A stretch of 64,000 bases of DNA, from assembly GCF_004209755.1 (NCBI RefSeq), contig NZ_CP035913.1, positions 1,612,001-1,676,000 on the forward strand. Direction: 5' to 3'. The translations under genes were made by a program, and so were the position numbers. Shown one piece after another: positions 36,979-45,854 of the stretch. The stretch comes from Pseudoduganella lutea (GTDB taxonomy: Bacteria > Pseudomonadota > Gammaproteobacteria > Burkholderiales > Burkholderiaceae_D). The notes under the pieces are model-generated. The model saw nothing but the letters and a program-made list of their open reading frames with translations. It ran no database searches and was not told the origin of the DNA. Within the stretch, counting starts at the first letter, position 1; every line of letters starts with the position of its first letter.

Positions 36979-38391
36979 TTAGTTCTCCAGTATCCACGTG
37001 TCCTTGGTGCCGCCGCCCTGCGACGAATTGACCACCAGTGAGCCTTCCTGCAGCGCCACGCGGGTGAGCCCGCCCGGCACCATCGTCACCGTCTTGCCCG
37101 ACAAGACGAACGGGCGCAGGTCGATGTGGCGCGGCGCGATGCCCGAGTCGACATAGGTCGGGCAGGCCGACAGCGCCAGCGTGGGCTGGGCGATGTAGCC
37201 TGCCGGGTTGGCCACCAGGCGCTCGCGGAATGCCTCGATCTCGGTATGCGTCGATGCCGGGCCTACCAGCATGCCGTAGCCGCCGGCGCCGTGCACTTCC
37301 TTCACCACCAGCTCGGGCAGGTTCGCCAGCGTGTAGGCCAGGTCGTCCTTCTTCCGGCACTGGTAAGTCGGCACATTGTTGAGGATCGGCTTTTCGCCCA
37401 GATAGAACTCGATCATGTCGGGCACGAACGGGTAGATCGACTTGTCGTCGGCCACGCCGGTGCCGATGGCATTGGCCAGCCCCACCCTGCCGGCACGCAC
37501 CGCATCGAGCAGGCCGGGCACGCCCAGCTTCGACTCGGCGCGGAACGCGCGCGGATCGAGGTAGTCGTCGTCGATGCGGCGGTAGATGACATCGACCCGC
37601 CGCGCGCCTTGCGTGGTGCGCATGTACACGGTCTCGTTCTTCACGAACAGGTCCTGCCCCTGCACCAGCGACACGCCCATCTGCTGGGCCAGGAACGCAT
37701 GCTCGAAATAGGCCGAATTGTGCTGGCCGGGCGTGAGCACGACCACGGTGGGATTGGCGCTATCGTGCGGCGCCACGGTGCGCAGGTTATCGAGCAGCAG
37801 GTCGGGATAGTGGTCTACCGGCGCCACCTGGTTGCTGGCGAAGAGCGCGGGGAACAGCCGCATCATCATCTTGCGGTTTTCCAGCATGTAGGAAACGCCC
37901 GACGGCACCCGCAGGTTATCTTCAAGCACATAGAACTCGCCCTCGCCGGCCCGCACGATGTCGACACCGGCGATATGCGCATAGATATTGGCCGGCACGT
38001 CCACGCCCTGCATGGCCGGCCGGTATTGGGCATTGTTCATGACCTGTTCGGCCGGGATGATGCCCGCCTTGAGGATCTCCTGGCCGTGGTACACGTCGTG
38101 CAGGAAACGGTTCAGCGCCGTGACCCGCTGCACCAGGCCCGCCTGCAACTGCGCCCATTCAGCGGCGTGAATGACTCGCGGGATGATATCGAACGGGATC
38201 AGCCGTTCCTTGCCGGCCGTGTCGCCATAGACGGCGAACGTGATGCCCACGCGCTGGAAGATCAGTTCGGCCTCCAGCCGTTTCTGCTCGATCAGGCCGG
38301 CCGGCTGCTGCGCCAGCCACTCCGCGAACGCGTGGTAGTGCGGGCGCACGGTGGCTTCGGTGGAATACATTTCGTCGTAAAAGTTCGGCAT
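36979..38391 (-). CDS. Circularly permuted type 2 ATP-grasp protein
   Basis: A 470-aa protein of the DUF404/DUF407 (CP_ATPgrasp) family. Typical segments are FDIIPRVIHAAEW, LNRFLHDVYHGQEIL, EFYVLEDNLRVPSGVSYMLE, VVLTPGQHNSAYFEH, VDVIYRRIDDDYLD and the C-terminal VMKEVHG-like LVVKEVHGAGGYGMLVGP. ATP-grasp enzymes ligate a carboxylate to an amine through an acyl phosphate; the substrates of this class are unknown. ATG 38391 has a strong AGGAGG. It heads the minus-strand module (ATP-grasp, alpha-E, transglutaminase), divergent from the DUF2126 gene. Confidence 0.92.
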   Translation of the reverse strand: MPNFYDEMYSTEATVRPHYHAFAEWLAQQPAGLIEQKRLEAELIFQRVGITFAVYGDTAGKERLIPFDIIPRVIHAAEWAQLQAGLVQRVTALNRFLHDVYHGQEILKAGIIPAEQVMNNAQYRPAMQGVDVPANIYAHIAGVDIVRAGEGEFYVLEDNLRVPSGVSYMLENRKMMMRLFPALFASNQVAPVDHYPDLLLDNLRTVAPHDSANPTVVVLTPGQHNSAYFEHAFLAQQMGVSLVQGQDLFVKNETVYMRTTQGARRVDVIYRRIDDDYLDPRAFRAESKLGVPGLLDAVRAGRVGLANAIGTGVADDKSIYPFVPDMIEFYLGEKPILNNVPTYQCRKKDDLAYTLANLPELVVKEVHGAGGYGMLVGPASTHTEIEAFRERLVANPAGYIAQPTLALSACPTYVDSGIAPRHIDLRPFVLSGKTVTMVPGGLTRVALQEGSLVVNSSQGGGTKDTWILEN

Positions 38392-38492
38392 CGAATTCCT
38401 CCTCGTAGCACAAGTGCTAACAAGAAACGTGCCAGGACTAGGACGGTCGCAAAGCATGTAAGGAAGATGTCGCAAATGGCGGTCGAGCCGCT

Positions 38493-38660
38493 GGGGTCTG
38501 TCCCCGGTAAGTGTCAACTCGCGCGCTTGCCACCGGCGTACCGAGGGGACTGACCCCGGTTTTTGCCAGCGTTCTGGGCACTCGGCCAAAAAACCGGGGT
38601 CAGTCCCCTTGAACCGTCAACAACCACACTAATGGCCAACACTTACCGGGGACAGACCCC
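38493..38660. repeat. Nested long inverted repeats in the divergent region
   Basis: An outer pair of 22-base arms (38493-38514 and 38639-38660; sequence begins GGGGTCTGTCCCCGG) encloses an inner pair of 21-base arms (38544-38564 and 38589-38609; AGGGGACTGACCCCGG...). Both arms are perfect matches. The unit resembles REP/BIME-type extragenic palindromes also seen at 55260, 61036 and 61989. It lies between the two divergent ATP-grasp modules, and the rest of that 378-base gap holds no gene. Confidence 0.75.
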
Positions 38661-38769
38661 TGAACTCTGCTGCCAACGATTACCTCTCGCCTGATTCGAT
38701 TGCATTTATTGCAGGTACGAATCATGCTTCATCACCTCATATCGCGCCCATTTCGAAAGGCAGTCCCGC

Positions 38770-41700
38770 ATGGCTATCCGTATCGCGCTGCACCACAAGA
38801 CCAGTTACCGCTATGACCGACCCGTCGGCCTGTCGCCGCACGAAGTGCGCCTGCGCCCCGCGCCGCACGCCCGCACCCCGATCCTGTCGTACTCGCTGAC
38901 GGTGGCGCCGCAGGAGCACTTCATCAACTGGCAGCAGGACCCCTACGGCAACTACATCGGCCGCTTTGTCTTCCCCGAAAAATCGGACACGCTGGAATTC
39001 ACGGTCGACCTGGTGGCCGACATGACGGTCATTAACCCGTTCGATTTCTTCGTCGAGAAGTACGCTGAAACTTTCCCCTTCGCCTACCCGCCGCAATTGA
39101 CGGCCGAACTGAGCGCCTACCTGCAAACGGAACCGGCCAGTCCGCTGGTGCTCGAATGGGTAACGGCGGCGCGGCGCGACCTGCTGGCGCACCCGATGGG
39201 CACCAACGATTTCCTGGTGGCCGTCAACCAGCGCCTGCAGCGCGATATCGCCTACCTGCTGCGCATGGAACCCGGCGTGCAGGCGCCCGACGAAACGCTG
39301 CAGAAGCGCTCCGGGTCGTGCCGCGACACCGGCTGGCTGCTTGTGCAGATCCTGCGCGAGATGGGCCTGGCGGCAAGGTTCGTGTCCGGCTACCTGATCC
39401 AGCTGCGCGCCGACCAGGAAGCGCTCGATGGCCCCAGCGGTACCGACGTGGACTTCACCGACCTCCACGCGTGGACGGAAGTGTATGTGCCCGGCGCCGG
39501 CTGGATCGGCCTCGATCCCACATCCGGCATGCTGGCCAGCGAAGGCCACATCCCGCTGGCCTGCACGGCGCTGCCCTCGTCCGCCGCGCCGGTCTCGGGT
39601 TATACGGACAAGGCCGAGGTCACGTTCTTCCACGAGATGACGGTCACGCGCATCCACGAAGACCCGCGCGTAACAAAACCCTACAGCGAAGCGGACTGGC
39701 ACAAGATCGACCGCCTCGGACAGCAGGTCGATGCCGACCTGAAAAGCCAGGACGTGCGCCTGACCCAGGGCGGCGAACCCACGTTCGTGTCGATCGACGA
39801 CATGGACGGCCCCGAATGGAACACCCTGGCCCACGGGGATAAAAAGCGTGAGCTGGCCGGCAACCTGATGCACCGGCTGAAAAACCACTTTGCGCCGGGC
39901 GGCATGCTGCACTACGGCCAGGGCAAGTGGTACCCGGGCGAACCGCTGCCGCGCTGGGCCCTGAACATCTACTGGCGCATCGACGGCCAGCCGATGTGGC
40001 TCGACGCCACGCTGTTCTCGGACGAACACCTCGACGACGGCTATGGCCCTGACGATGCCGGCCGCTTCACCGCCGAACTCGTGAAATCGCTCGCCCTGCC
40101 CGCCAACAGCGCCATCCCGGCCTACGAAGACGTGCTGGTGCAGGCCCGCCGCGAAGAAGCGCTGCCCCGCAACATCGACCCGCTGGATGCCGACCTCGCA
40201 GCGCCGGAAGAACGTCGCCGCCTGGCGCGCCTGCTCGAACGGGGCCTGGGCGAGGTGGCCGGCTATGTGCTGCCGCTGAAGCCCAAGGATTATGATCCAG
40301 CCACGATCGGCACCGTCTGGCAAACGTCGCCGTGGCCGATCCGCCGCGAGCACCTGTACCTGATCGAGGGCGACTCGCCGATCGGCCTGCGCCTGCCGCT
40401 GGCCACGCTGCCGTGGGTGATGCCGGAAGAACGCGAGACGGAATACGATGTCGACCCGTTCGCGCCGCGCGGCGCGCTGCCGGTGGAAGAACGCAAGAAG
40501 GAAAAGGAAAAGCGGCCAATCCTCGGGCTGGCCGCCGGTAAAGCCTCATCGGACAAGGCGGCGGAGAAGCCGCGCAGGCCGGTCGTGGAACCGATCCGGC
40601 CACTGCAACCGGCCGAGCCGGCACCGCGCGACGTAATCCACACGGCGCTGTGTGTGGAAGTGCGCGCCGGCCGCCTGTACGTGTTCATGCCCCCGATCAA
40701 GCGCATCGAGGATTACCTGGCGCTGGTGACCGCCGTCGAACGCACGGCGGGCAAGCTGGCGATGAAACTGCGCATCGAAGGCTACGCGCCGCCACGTGAC
40801 CCGCGCATCAAGCTGCTCAGCGTGACGCCCGACCCCGGCGTGATCGAGGTGAACATCCACCCGGCGGCCAGCTGGAATGAGCTGGTGTACAACGTGTCGA
40901 CCCTGTACCAGGAGGCCCGGCTGACGCGGCTGGGCACCGAGAAATTCATGCTCGACGGCCGCCACACAGGCACCGGCGGCGGCAACCACGCCACGCTGGG
41001 CGGCGCCACGGCCGAAGACAGCCCGATGCTGCGCCGGCCGGACCTGCTGAAAAGCCTGATCACCTACTGGCAGAACCACCCTGCCCTGTCGTACCTGTTC
41101 TCGGGCACCTTCATCGGGCCCACGAGCCAGGCGCCGCGCGTGGACGAAGCGCGCGACGACAACCTGTATGAACTGGCGATCGCGTTCCAGCAGATGGACC
41201 AGGTGCTGCCCACGCTGCACGAAGGCGACAAGCCGTGGATCGTCGACCGCCTGCTGCGCAACCTGCTGGTGGACCTGACGGGCAACACGCACCGCTCCGA
41301 ATTCTCCATCGACAAGCTGTATTCGCCGGACGGCCCCACCGGCCGCCTGGGTCTCGTGGAATTCCGCGCCTTCGAGATGCCGCCGCACGAGCGCATGAGC
41401 CTTTTGCAGATGCTGCTCCTGCGCGCCCTGGTGGCACGCTTCTGGCGCCAGCCCTACCAGGCGAAACTCGTGAACTGGGGCGTGGCGCTGCACGACCGGT
41501 GGATGCTGCCGCACTTCGTCGCGCAGGATATCCGCGACGTGGCCCGCGACCTGCGCGCGCACGGCTACGAATTCGAGGACCACTGGTTCGAGCCCTTCAT
41601 CGAATTCCGCTTCCCCCGCTTCGGCACCGTGGTTTACGAAGGCGTGGAAATGGAGCTGCGCCAGGCGATCGAGCCGTGGAACGTGCTGGGCGAGGAAGTG

Positions 41701-42156
41701 AGCGCCGGCGGCACCGCGCGCTATGTGGATTCGTCCGTGGAGCGCATGCAGCTGCTGGTGCGCGGGCTGACGAACGGCCGCCACGTGATTGCCTGCAACG
41801 GCCGCATGCTGCCCTTGCACCCCACCGGCATTCCGGGCGAGTATGTGGCGGGGGTGCGCTTCCGCGCGTGGAGCCCGTGGTCGGCGCTGCACCCGACCAT
41901 CCGCGTACAGGCGCCATTGACCTTCGACCTCGTCGACACGTGGAGCGGCCGCGCGATCGGCGGCTGCACGTACCACGTGGTGCACCCGGGCGGGCGCAAC
42001 GAAGTGGGCTCGCCGGTCAACGCCAACGCGGCCGAGGCACGCCGTTTCGCCAGGTTCTGGCCCCATGGCCACACGCCGGGCCCCATGACTGTGCGAAAAG
42101 AGGAACGGAATCCGAGCTTCCCGATGACACTGGATTTGCGCTGGCAGGCAGATTGA
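38770..42156 (+). CDS. Large transglutaminase-like protein with DUF2126
   Basis: A 1128-aa protein. The first 300 residues are a bacterial transglutaminase module (YRYDRPVGLSPHEVRLRPAP start; Cys near 184 in GSCRDTGWLL, His near 233 in DLHAWTEVY, Asp in GLDPTSG). The remainder is DUF2126 (QGGEPTFVSIDDMDGPEWN, RWALNIYWRIDG, and SVERMQLLVRGLTNGRHVI at the end), which has a glutamine-synthetase-like ATP-binding fold. A charged Lys/Glu-rich linker lies near 575-620. It heads the plus-strand module and is followed by the ATP-grasp/alpha-E fusion and another transglutaminase. The product of such clusters is unknown. Confidence 0.92.
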   Translation: MAIRIALHHKTSYRYDRPVGLSPHEVRLRPAPHARTPILSYSLTVAPQEHFINWQQDPYGNYIGRFVFPEKSDTLEFTVDLVADMTVINPFDFFVEKYAETFPFAYPPQLTAELSAYLQTEPASPLVLEWVTAARRDLLAHPMGTNDFLVAVNQRLQRDIAYLLRMEPGVQAPDETLQKRSGSCRDTGWLLVQILREMGLAARFVSGYLIQLRADQEALDGPSGTDVDFTDLHAWTEVYVPGAGWIGLDPTSGMLASEGHIPLACTALPSSAAPVSGYTDKAEVTFFHEMTVTRIHEDPRVTKPYSEADWHKIDRLGQQVDADLKSQDVRLTQGGEPTFVSIDDMDGPEWNTLAHGDKKRELAGNLMHRLKNHFAPGGMLHYGQGKWYPGEPLPRWALNIYWRIDGQPMWLDATLFSDEHLDDGYGPDDAGRFTAELVKSLALPANSAIPAYEDVLVQARREEALPRNIDPLDADLAAPEERRRLARLLERGLGEVAGYVLPLKPKDYDPATIGTVWQTSPWPIRREHLYLIEGDSPIGLRLPLATLPWVMPEERETEYDVDPFAPRGALPVEERKKEKEKRPILGLAAGKASSDKAAEKPRRPVVEPIRPLQPAEPAPRDVIHTALCVEVRAGRLYVFMPPIKRIEDYLALVTAVERTAGKLAMKLRIEGYAPPRDPRIKLLSVTPDPGVIEVNIHPAASWNELVYNVSTLYQEARLTRLGTEKFMLDGRHTGTGGGNHATLGGATAEDSPMLRRPDLLKSLITYWQNHPALSYLFSGTFIGPTSQAPRVDEARDDNLYELAIAFQQMDQVLPTLHEGDKPWIVDRLLRNLLVDLTGNTHRSEFSIDKLYSPDGPTGRLGLVEFRAFEMPPHERMSLLQMLLLRALVARFWRQPYQAKLVNWGVALHDRWMLPHFVAQDIRDVARDLRAHGYEFEDHWFEPFIEFRFPRFGTVVYEGVEMELRQAIEPWNVLGEEVSAGGTARYVDSSVERMQLLVRGLTNGRHVIACNGRMLPLHPTGIPGEYVAGVRFRAWSPWSALHPTIRVQAPLTFDLVDTWSGRAIGGCTYHVVHPGGRNEVGSPVNANAAEARRFARFWPHGHTPGPMTVRKEERNPSFPMTLDLRWQAD

Positions 42157-42200
42157 TTTACTGTTTAAGTTCCTGATGGAAAGTATAGCTGCCGTGCGAC

Positions 42201-44789
42201 ATGTCCAATAATCTTCTTGAGTCCTACCTCGCCGCGCCCGCCGGTTTCGATGAAATGCTCGACGCGGCCGGCGTGCCGCGCGCGCACTGGCGCGCCATGC
42301 TCGACAGCCTGGAGCACGAACCGCCCGACATGATGCGCCAGCGCCACGAAATGGTGCAGCGGCAGGTACGCGAAAACGGCGTGACCTACAACGTGCGCGC
42401 CGACGCCGACGGCATGCAGCGCCCGTGGGATTTGAACGTGCTGCCGCTGATCCTGCCGCACGAGGAATGGAGCGGCATCGAGGCGGCGGTGATCCAGCGC
42501 GCCCGGCTCCTCAATAAAATCCTCGGCGACGTCTACGGCCCGCAGGACATGCTGCGCGAAGGCCTATTGCCGCCAGCGCTGGTGCACGGCCACGCCGGCT
42601 TCCTGCGCCCCTGCCACGGCATGAGTCACCACGACGATATCGCCCTGCACTTCTACGCGGTGGACCTGGCAAGGGCGCCGGACGGCCGCTGGTGGGTGCT
42701 GGCCGACCGCACGCAGGCGCCATCTGGCGCCGGCTATGCGCTCGAAAACCGCGCCATCATTTCGCCCACTTTCCCCGATCTGCTGCGCGAACTGAAGGTG
42801 CAGCCGCTGGCAGGCTTCTTCCGCACGATGCACGACAGCCTGGTGCACTGGGGCCGCCTGTCCGCGGCCAAGGGCGATTCCCCGGCACCGCTGCGCGAGA
42901 GCGAGATGCCGCTGATCGTGCTGCTCACGCCCGGCCCGCGCACGGAGAGCTACTACGAGCAGGCCTATCTCGCGCGCCATCTCGGCCTGCCGCTGGTCGA
43001 AGGCAGCGACCTCACCGTGCGCGACGGCGTGGTGTACCTGAAAACATTGGCGGGCCTGCACCGGGTGCACGTGATCATCCGCCGCGTGGACGACGAATCG
43101 TGCGACCCGCTCGAACTGCGCAGCTCCATGCTGGGCGTGGCGGGCCTGACGCAGGCGGCCCGCCGCGGCAATGTGCTGGTGTCGAACAGCCTGGGTTCCA
43201 GCCTGCTCGAATCGGGTGCCCTGCTCGGCTTTTTACCGGCCCTCTCTCGCCGGCTGCTGGGTGAACCGCTCAAGATGCCATCGGTGGCCACGTGGTGGTG
43301 CGGCGAACCCGCCGCGCTGGAAGCGGTGATTGGCAAACTGGACCGGCTCGTCATCAAGCCGAGCTTTTCCCAGCTGCCGCCGACCACGGTGTTCGGCCAG
43401 GACCTGACCGGCGACGCGCGCGAAGCTCTTATCGCCAAACTGCGCGCCAATCCAAACAACTACATCGCCCAGGAAGTGGTGCAGTTTTCGCGGGCGCCCG
43501 TCTGGAAGGCCGGCACGGGGCCCGGCCTGCAACCGCGCGCCATCGGCCTGCGCGTGTTCGCCTGCGCCACGCCGAACGGCTATGTGGTGATGCCGGGCGG
43601 CCTGACCCGCGTGGCCACCGGCCCCGATGCGCGGGTGCTGACGATGAAGATGGGCGGCGCCAGCAAGGACACGTGGGTGCAGGCACGCGCCCGGGTGGCT
43701 GTGCCGCGCCTGCAACAGCGCAGCATCACCGGCGCTGACCTCGTGCGCGAAGACAGCAACCTGTCGAGCCGCGTGGCGGAAAACCTGCTGTGGTTCGGCC
43801 GCTATGCGGAACGCTGCGACAACATCGCCCGCCTGCTGCGCGTGGCCCTGAACTTCCTGTTCAACGTGCGCTTCGACCAGCGCGGCGCCGAATGGCCGAC
43901 CGTCGAGGCACTGTGCATCTGGTTCCAGCTGATCGATGGCGAAAAACGGCCGGTGGCCGGACAAGCAGTGCAGATGCAAAGCCAGACTTCCGGCCAAGGT
44001 GCTCAATCGCAAAGCCAGAGCCAGGCGGTTGCCATCTTCACAGATGCCGAACTGGAGTCGGCCCTGCTGCTGGCCGTGGTGTCACCGAATGTGCCCGGCC
44101 TGGCCCGTCAGCAGCAGCAACTGGTGCGCCTCGCCGGCCAGTTGCACGAGCGCTTCTCGATCGACAACTGGCGCGCGTTGAACCGCATGGCGCAGCCGGC
44201 CACCCCGCCCGGCGAGCGGCCGTCGCAATCGGAAGCGATGACGATCCTCGACGACGCCGCCTCCGCGCTGATGACGCTCGCCGGCTTCGCCCTCGACGGC
44301 ATGACGCGCGACCTCGGCTGGCGATTCATGTCGATCGGCCGCCGCCTGGAGCGGCTGCAGTTCCAGAGCGTGGTGCTGCAGCGCGCGCTGGCGATGGATG
44401 AAAACGGCAACCTGGAATGGCTGCTCGAACTGTCGGACAGCATCATTACCTACCGCTCCCGCTACCGCGCCCAGCCCGAGTGGCTGCCGGTGCTCGACCT
44501 GCTGCTGCGCGACGGCACCAACCCGCGCTCGATCCTGTTCCAGATGGATGGCATTCTCGGAGCGCTTCGCAAGATCGCTTTGACCCATGGAGCCTGTGGC
44601 GTCGAGTTGCTGGCGCCGTTGCGGGAGGAAGTGCTGGCGCTCGAGCCGGATGCCGACCTTAATTACGCCAATGCGCATTTGAGCGATCTTCTGAGCCGCA
44701 TCCAGCTTGCCAGTGCCGCCTTGTCGGAGCAGATCAGCGTGCAGTTCTTCAGTTATACGGATGGGCAGCAGAGGAGCCGGAGATCATGA
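42201..44789 (+). CDS. ATP-grasp / alpha-E fusion protein
   Basis: An 862-aa fusion. Residues 1-510 are the circularly permuted ATP-grasp part (LILPHEEWSGIEAAVIQRAR, WWVLADRTQAPSGAGYALEN, VIIRRVDDESCDPLELRS, GGLTRVATGPDARVLTMKMG). From about 520 the alpha-E domain begins (VAENLLWFGRYAERCDNIAR) and runs to the end. A Gln/Ser-rich insert (about 592-612) interrupts alpha-E. On the minus strand the same two parts are separate genes (36979 and 36018). The stop overlaps the next start by four bases. Confidence 0.92.
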   Translation: MSNNLLESYLAAPAGFDEMLDAAGVPRAHWRAMLDSLEHEPPDMMRQRHEMVQRQVRENGVTYNVRADADGMQRPWDLNVLPLILPHEEWSGIEAAVIQRARLLNKILGDVYGPQDMLREGLLPPALVHGHAGFLRPCHGMSHHDDIALHFYAVDLARAPDGRWWVLADRTQAPSGAGYALENRAIISPTFPDLLRELKVQPLAGFFRTMHDSLVHWGRLSAAKGDSPAPLRESEMPLIVLLTPGPRTESYYEQAYLARHLGLPLVEGSDLTVRDGVVYLKTLAGLHRVHVIIRRVDDESCDPLELRSSMLGVAGLTQAARRGNVLVSNSLGSSLLESGALLGFLPALSRRLLGEPLKMPSVATWWCGEPAALEAVIGKLDRLVIKPSFSQLPPTTVFGQDLTGDAREALIAKLRANPNNYIAQEVVQFSRAPVWKAGTGPGLQPRAIGLRVFACATPNGYVVMPGGLTRVATGPDARVLTMKMGGASKDTWVQARARVAVPRLQQRSITGADLVREDSNLSSRVAENLLWFGRYAERCDNIARLLRVALNFLFNVRFDQRGAEWPTVEALCIWFQLIDGEKRPVAGQAVQMQSQTSGQGAQSQSQSQAVAIFTDAELESALLLAVVSPNVPGLARQQQQLVRLAGQLHERFSIDNWRALNRMAQPATPPGERPSQSEAMTILDDAASALMTLAGFALDGMTRDLGWRFMSIGRRLERLQFQSVVLQRALAMDENGNLEWLLELSDSIITYRSRYRAQPEWLPVLDLLLRDGTNPRSILFQMDGILGALRKIALTHGACGVELLAPLREEVLALEPDADLNYANAHLSDLLSRIQLASAALSEQISVQFFSYTDGQQRSRRS

Positions 44790-45676
44790 GTGACTTGCTC
44801 CCTTCGAGTGAGGTGCGCGCGCGGTATCGGGTGGTGCATGAGACGCGGTATCGGTATCAGAGCACGGTGACCTTGTCGCAGCAGTACCTGCATCTGACGC
44901 CGCGGTCGTTTGCTCTCCAGCAGACCGAGTCGCATCAGATCTGGGTCGATCGTTCGGTGGACGATACGCGCGATGGCACCGACTATTTTGGGAACTGTAC
45001 GCGGCATGTTTCGCTGACGGTGCCGCATGACAGTTTGCTGGTGCATGCGGAATCGACTGTTGCGCTATTTGCGCGCCCTACCCTGGTGGATATCGGTGGC
45101 ACGCTGCCCTGGGAGGGGACGCGGGACATGATGACCAAGGAGAAGAGTGCCGCCACCCTGGAGGCTTGCCGGTATCTTTATGGGTCGCCGCATGTGTATA
45201 TGTTCCCGGAATTGGAAGCCTATGCGCGGGTCAGCTATACGCCTTGTCGGCCGCAGCTCGATGCCGCGCTGGAGCTGACACATCGGATTTTCGAAGATTT
45301 CGAGTTCGATGCCAGGGCGACGGAGATTTCGACGCCGTTGGAGCAGGTGCTAAGGGGCCGGCGTGGAGTTTGCCAGGATTTTGCTCAGCTCATGATCGGC
45401 TGCTTGCGCAGCCTCGGGCTGCCGGCTCGTTACGTCAGTGGGTACATCCTAACGCATCCGCCGGCGGGGAAGCCGCGGTTGGTGGGGGCGGATGCTTCGC
45501 ATGCCTGGGTGTCGGTGTTTTGTCCCGAGATGGGGTGGGTGGATTTTGATCCGACCAACCGCTGCCTCGTGGGGCATGAACACATTACGCTCGGGTGGGG
45601 ACGGGATTTCAGTGATGTGACGCCGATGCGGGGGATTGTGTTGGGAGGTGGGGGCAGGTGCTGGATGTGGAGGTGA
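44786..45676 (+). CDS. Transglutaminase-like protein with shifted C-terminus
   Basis: A 296-aa transglutaminase-fold protein: N-terminal beta domain (YRVVHETRYRYQSTVTLSQQ), catalytic Cys 196 in RRGVCQDFAQL, His in DASHAWVSVF and Asp in WVDFDPTN. The last residues after GIVLGGGG are odd (RCWMWR). One base less in the G run at 45649-45656 moves the frame; read in the other frame the DNA gives QVLDVEVTVTPL and a stop at 45691-45693, the ending expected for the family. So the annotated end is probably a frameshift product (real or sequencing). ATG overlaps the fusion gene stop. Codon choice is T-richer than in the two genes before it. Confidence 0.85.
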   Translation: MSDLLPSSEVRARYRVVHETRYRYQSTVTLSQQYLHLTPRSFALQQTESHQIWVDRSVDDTRDGTDYFGNCTRHVSLTVPHDSLLVHAESTVALFARPTLVDIGGTLPWEGTRDMMTKEKSAATLEACRYLYGSPHVYMFPELEAYARVSYTPCRPQLDAALELTHRIFEDFEFDARATEISTPLEQVLRGRRGVCQDFAQLMIGCLRSLGLPARYVSGYILTHPPAGKPRLVGADASHAWVSVFCPEMGWVDFDPTNRCLVGHEHITLGWGRDFSDVTPMRGIVLGGGGRCWMWR

Positions 45677-45745
45677 CGGTGACGCCGTTGTGAGGCGAAG
45701 GTCAAATAAAACGTCCTTGATCCGAGGCCAGCACCAATCCCGGCA

Positions 45746-45767
45746 GAGATAGGAGATCTCCTATCTC
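45746..45767. promoter_or_regulatory. Perfect 22-bp palindrome between convergent genes
   Basis: GAGATAGGAGA is followed directly by its complement TCTCCTATCTC with no spacer. It lies midway between the end of the transglutaminase gene and the end of the GAF/PAS kinase gene (45855). The remainder of the gap shows nothing else. Its function is unknown; it could be a protein-binding site or a structural element. Confidence 0.6.
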
Positions 45768-45854
45768 ATCCCTATGCTTCCCAACCTGCGGGTCAGCTGA
45801 GTGGTATCACACAGCCCTGCCACCTCAAAACTTACCCTGTTAGTCGACGTTAGC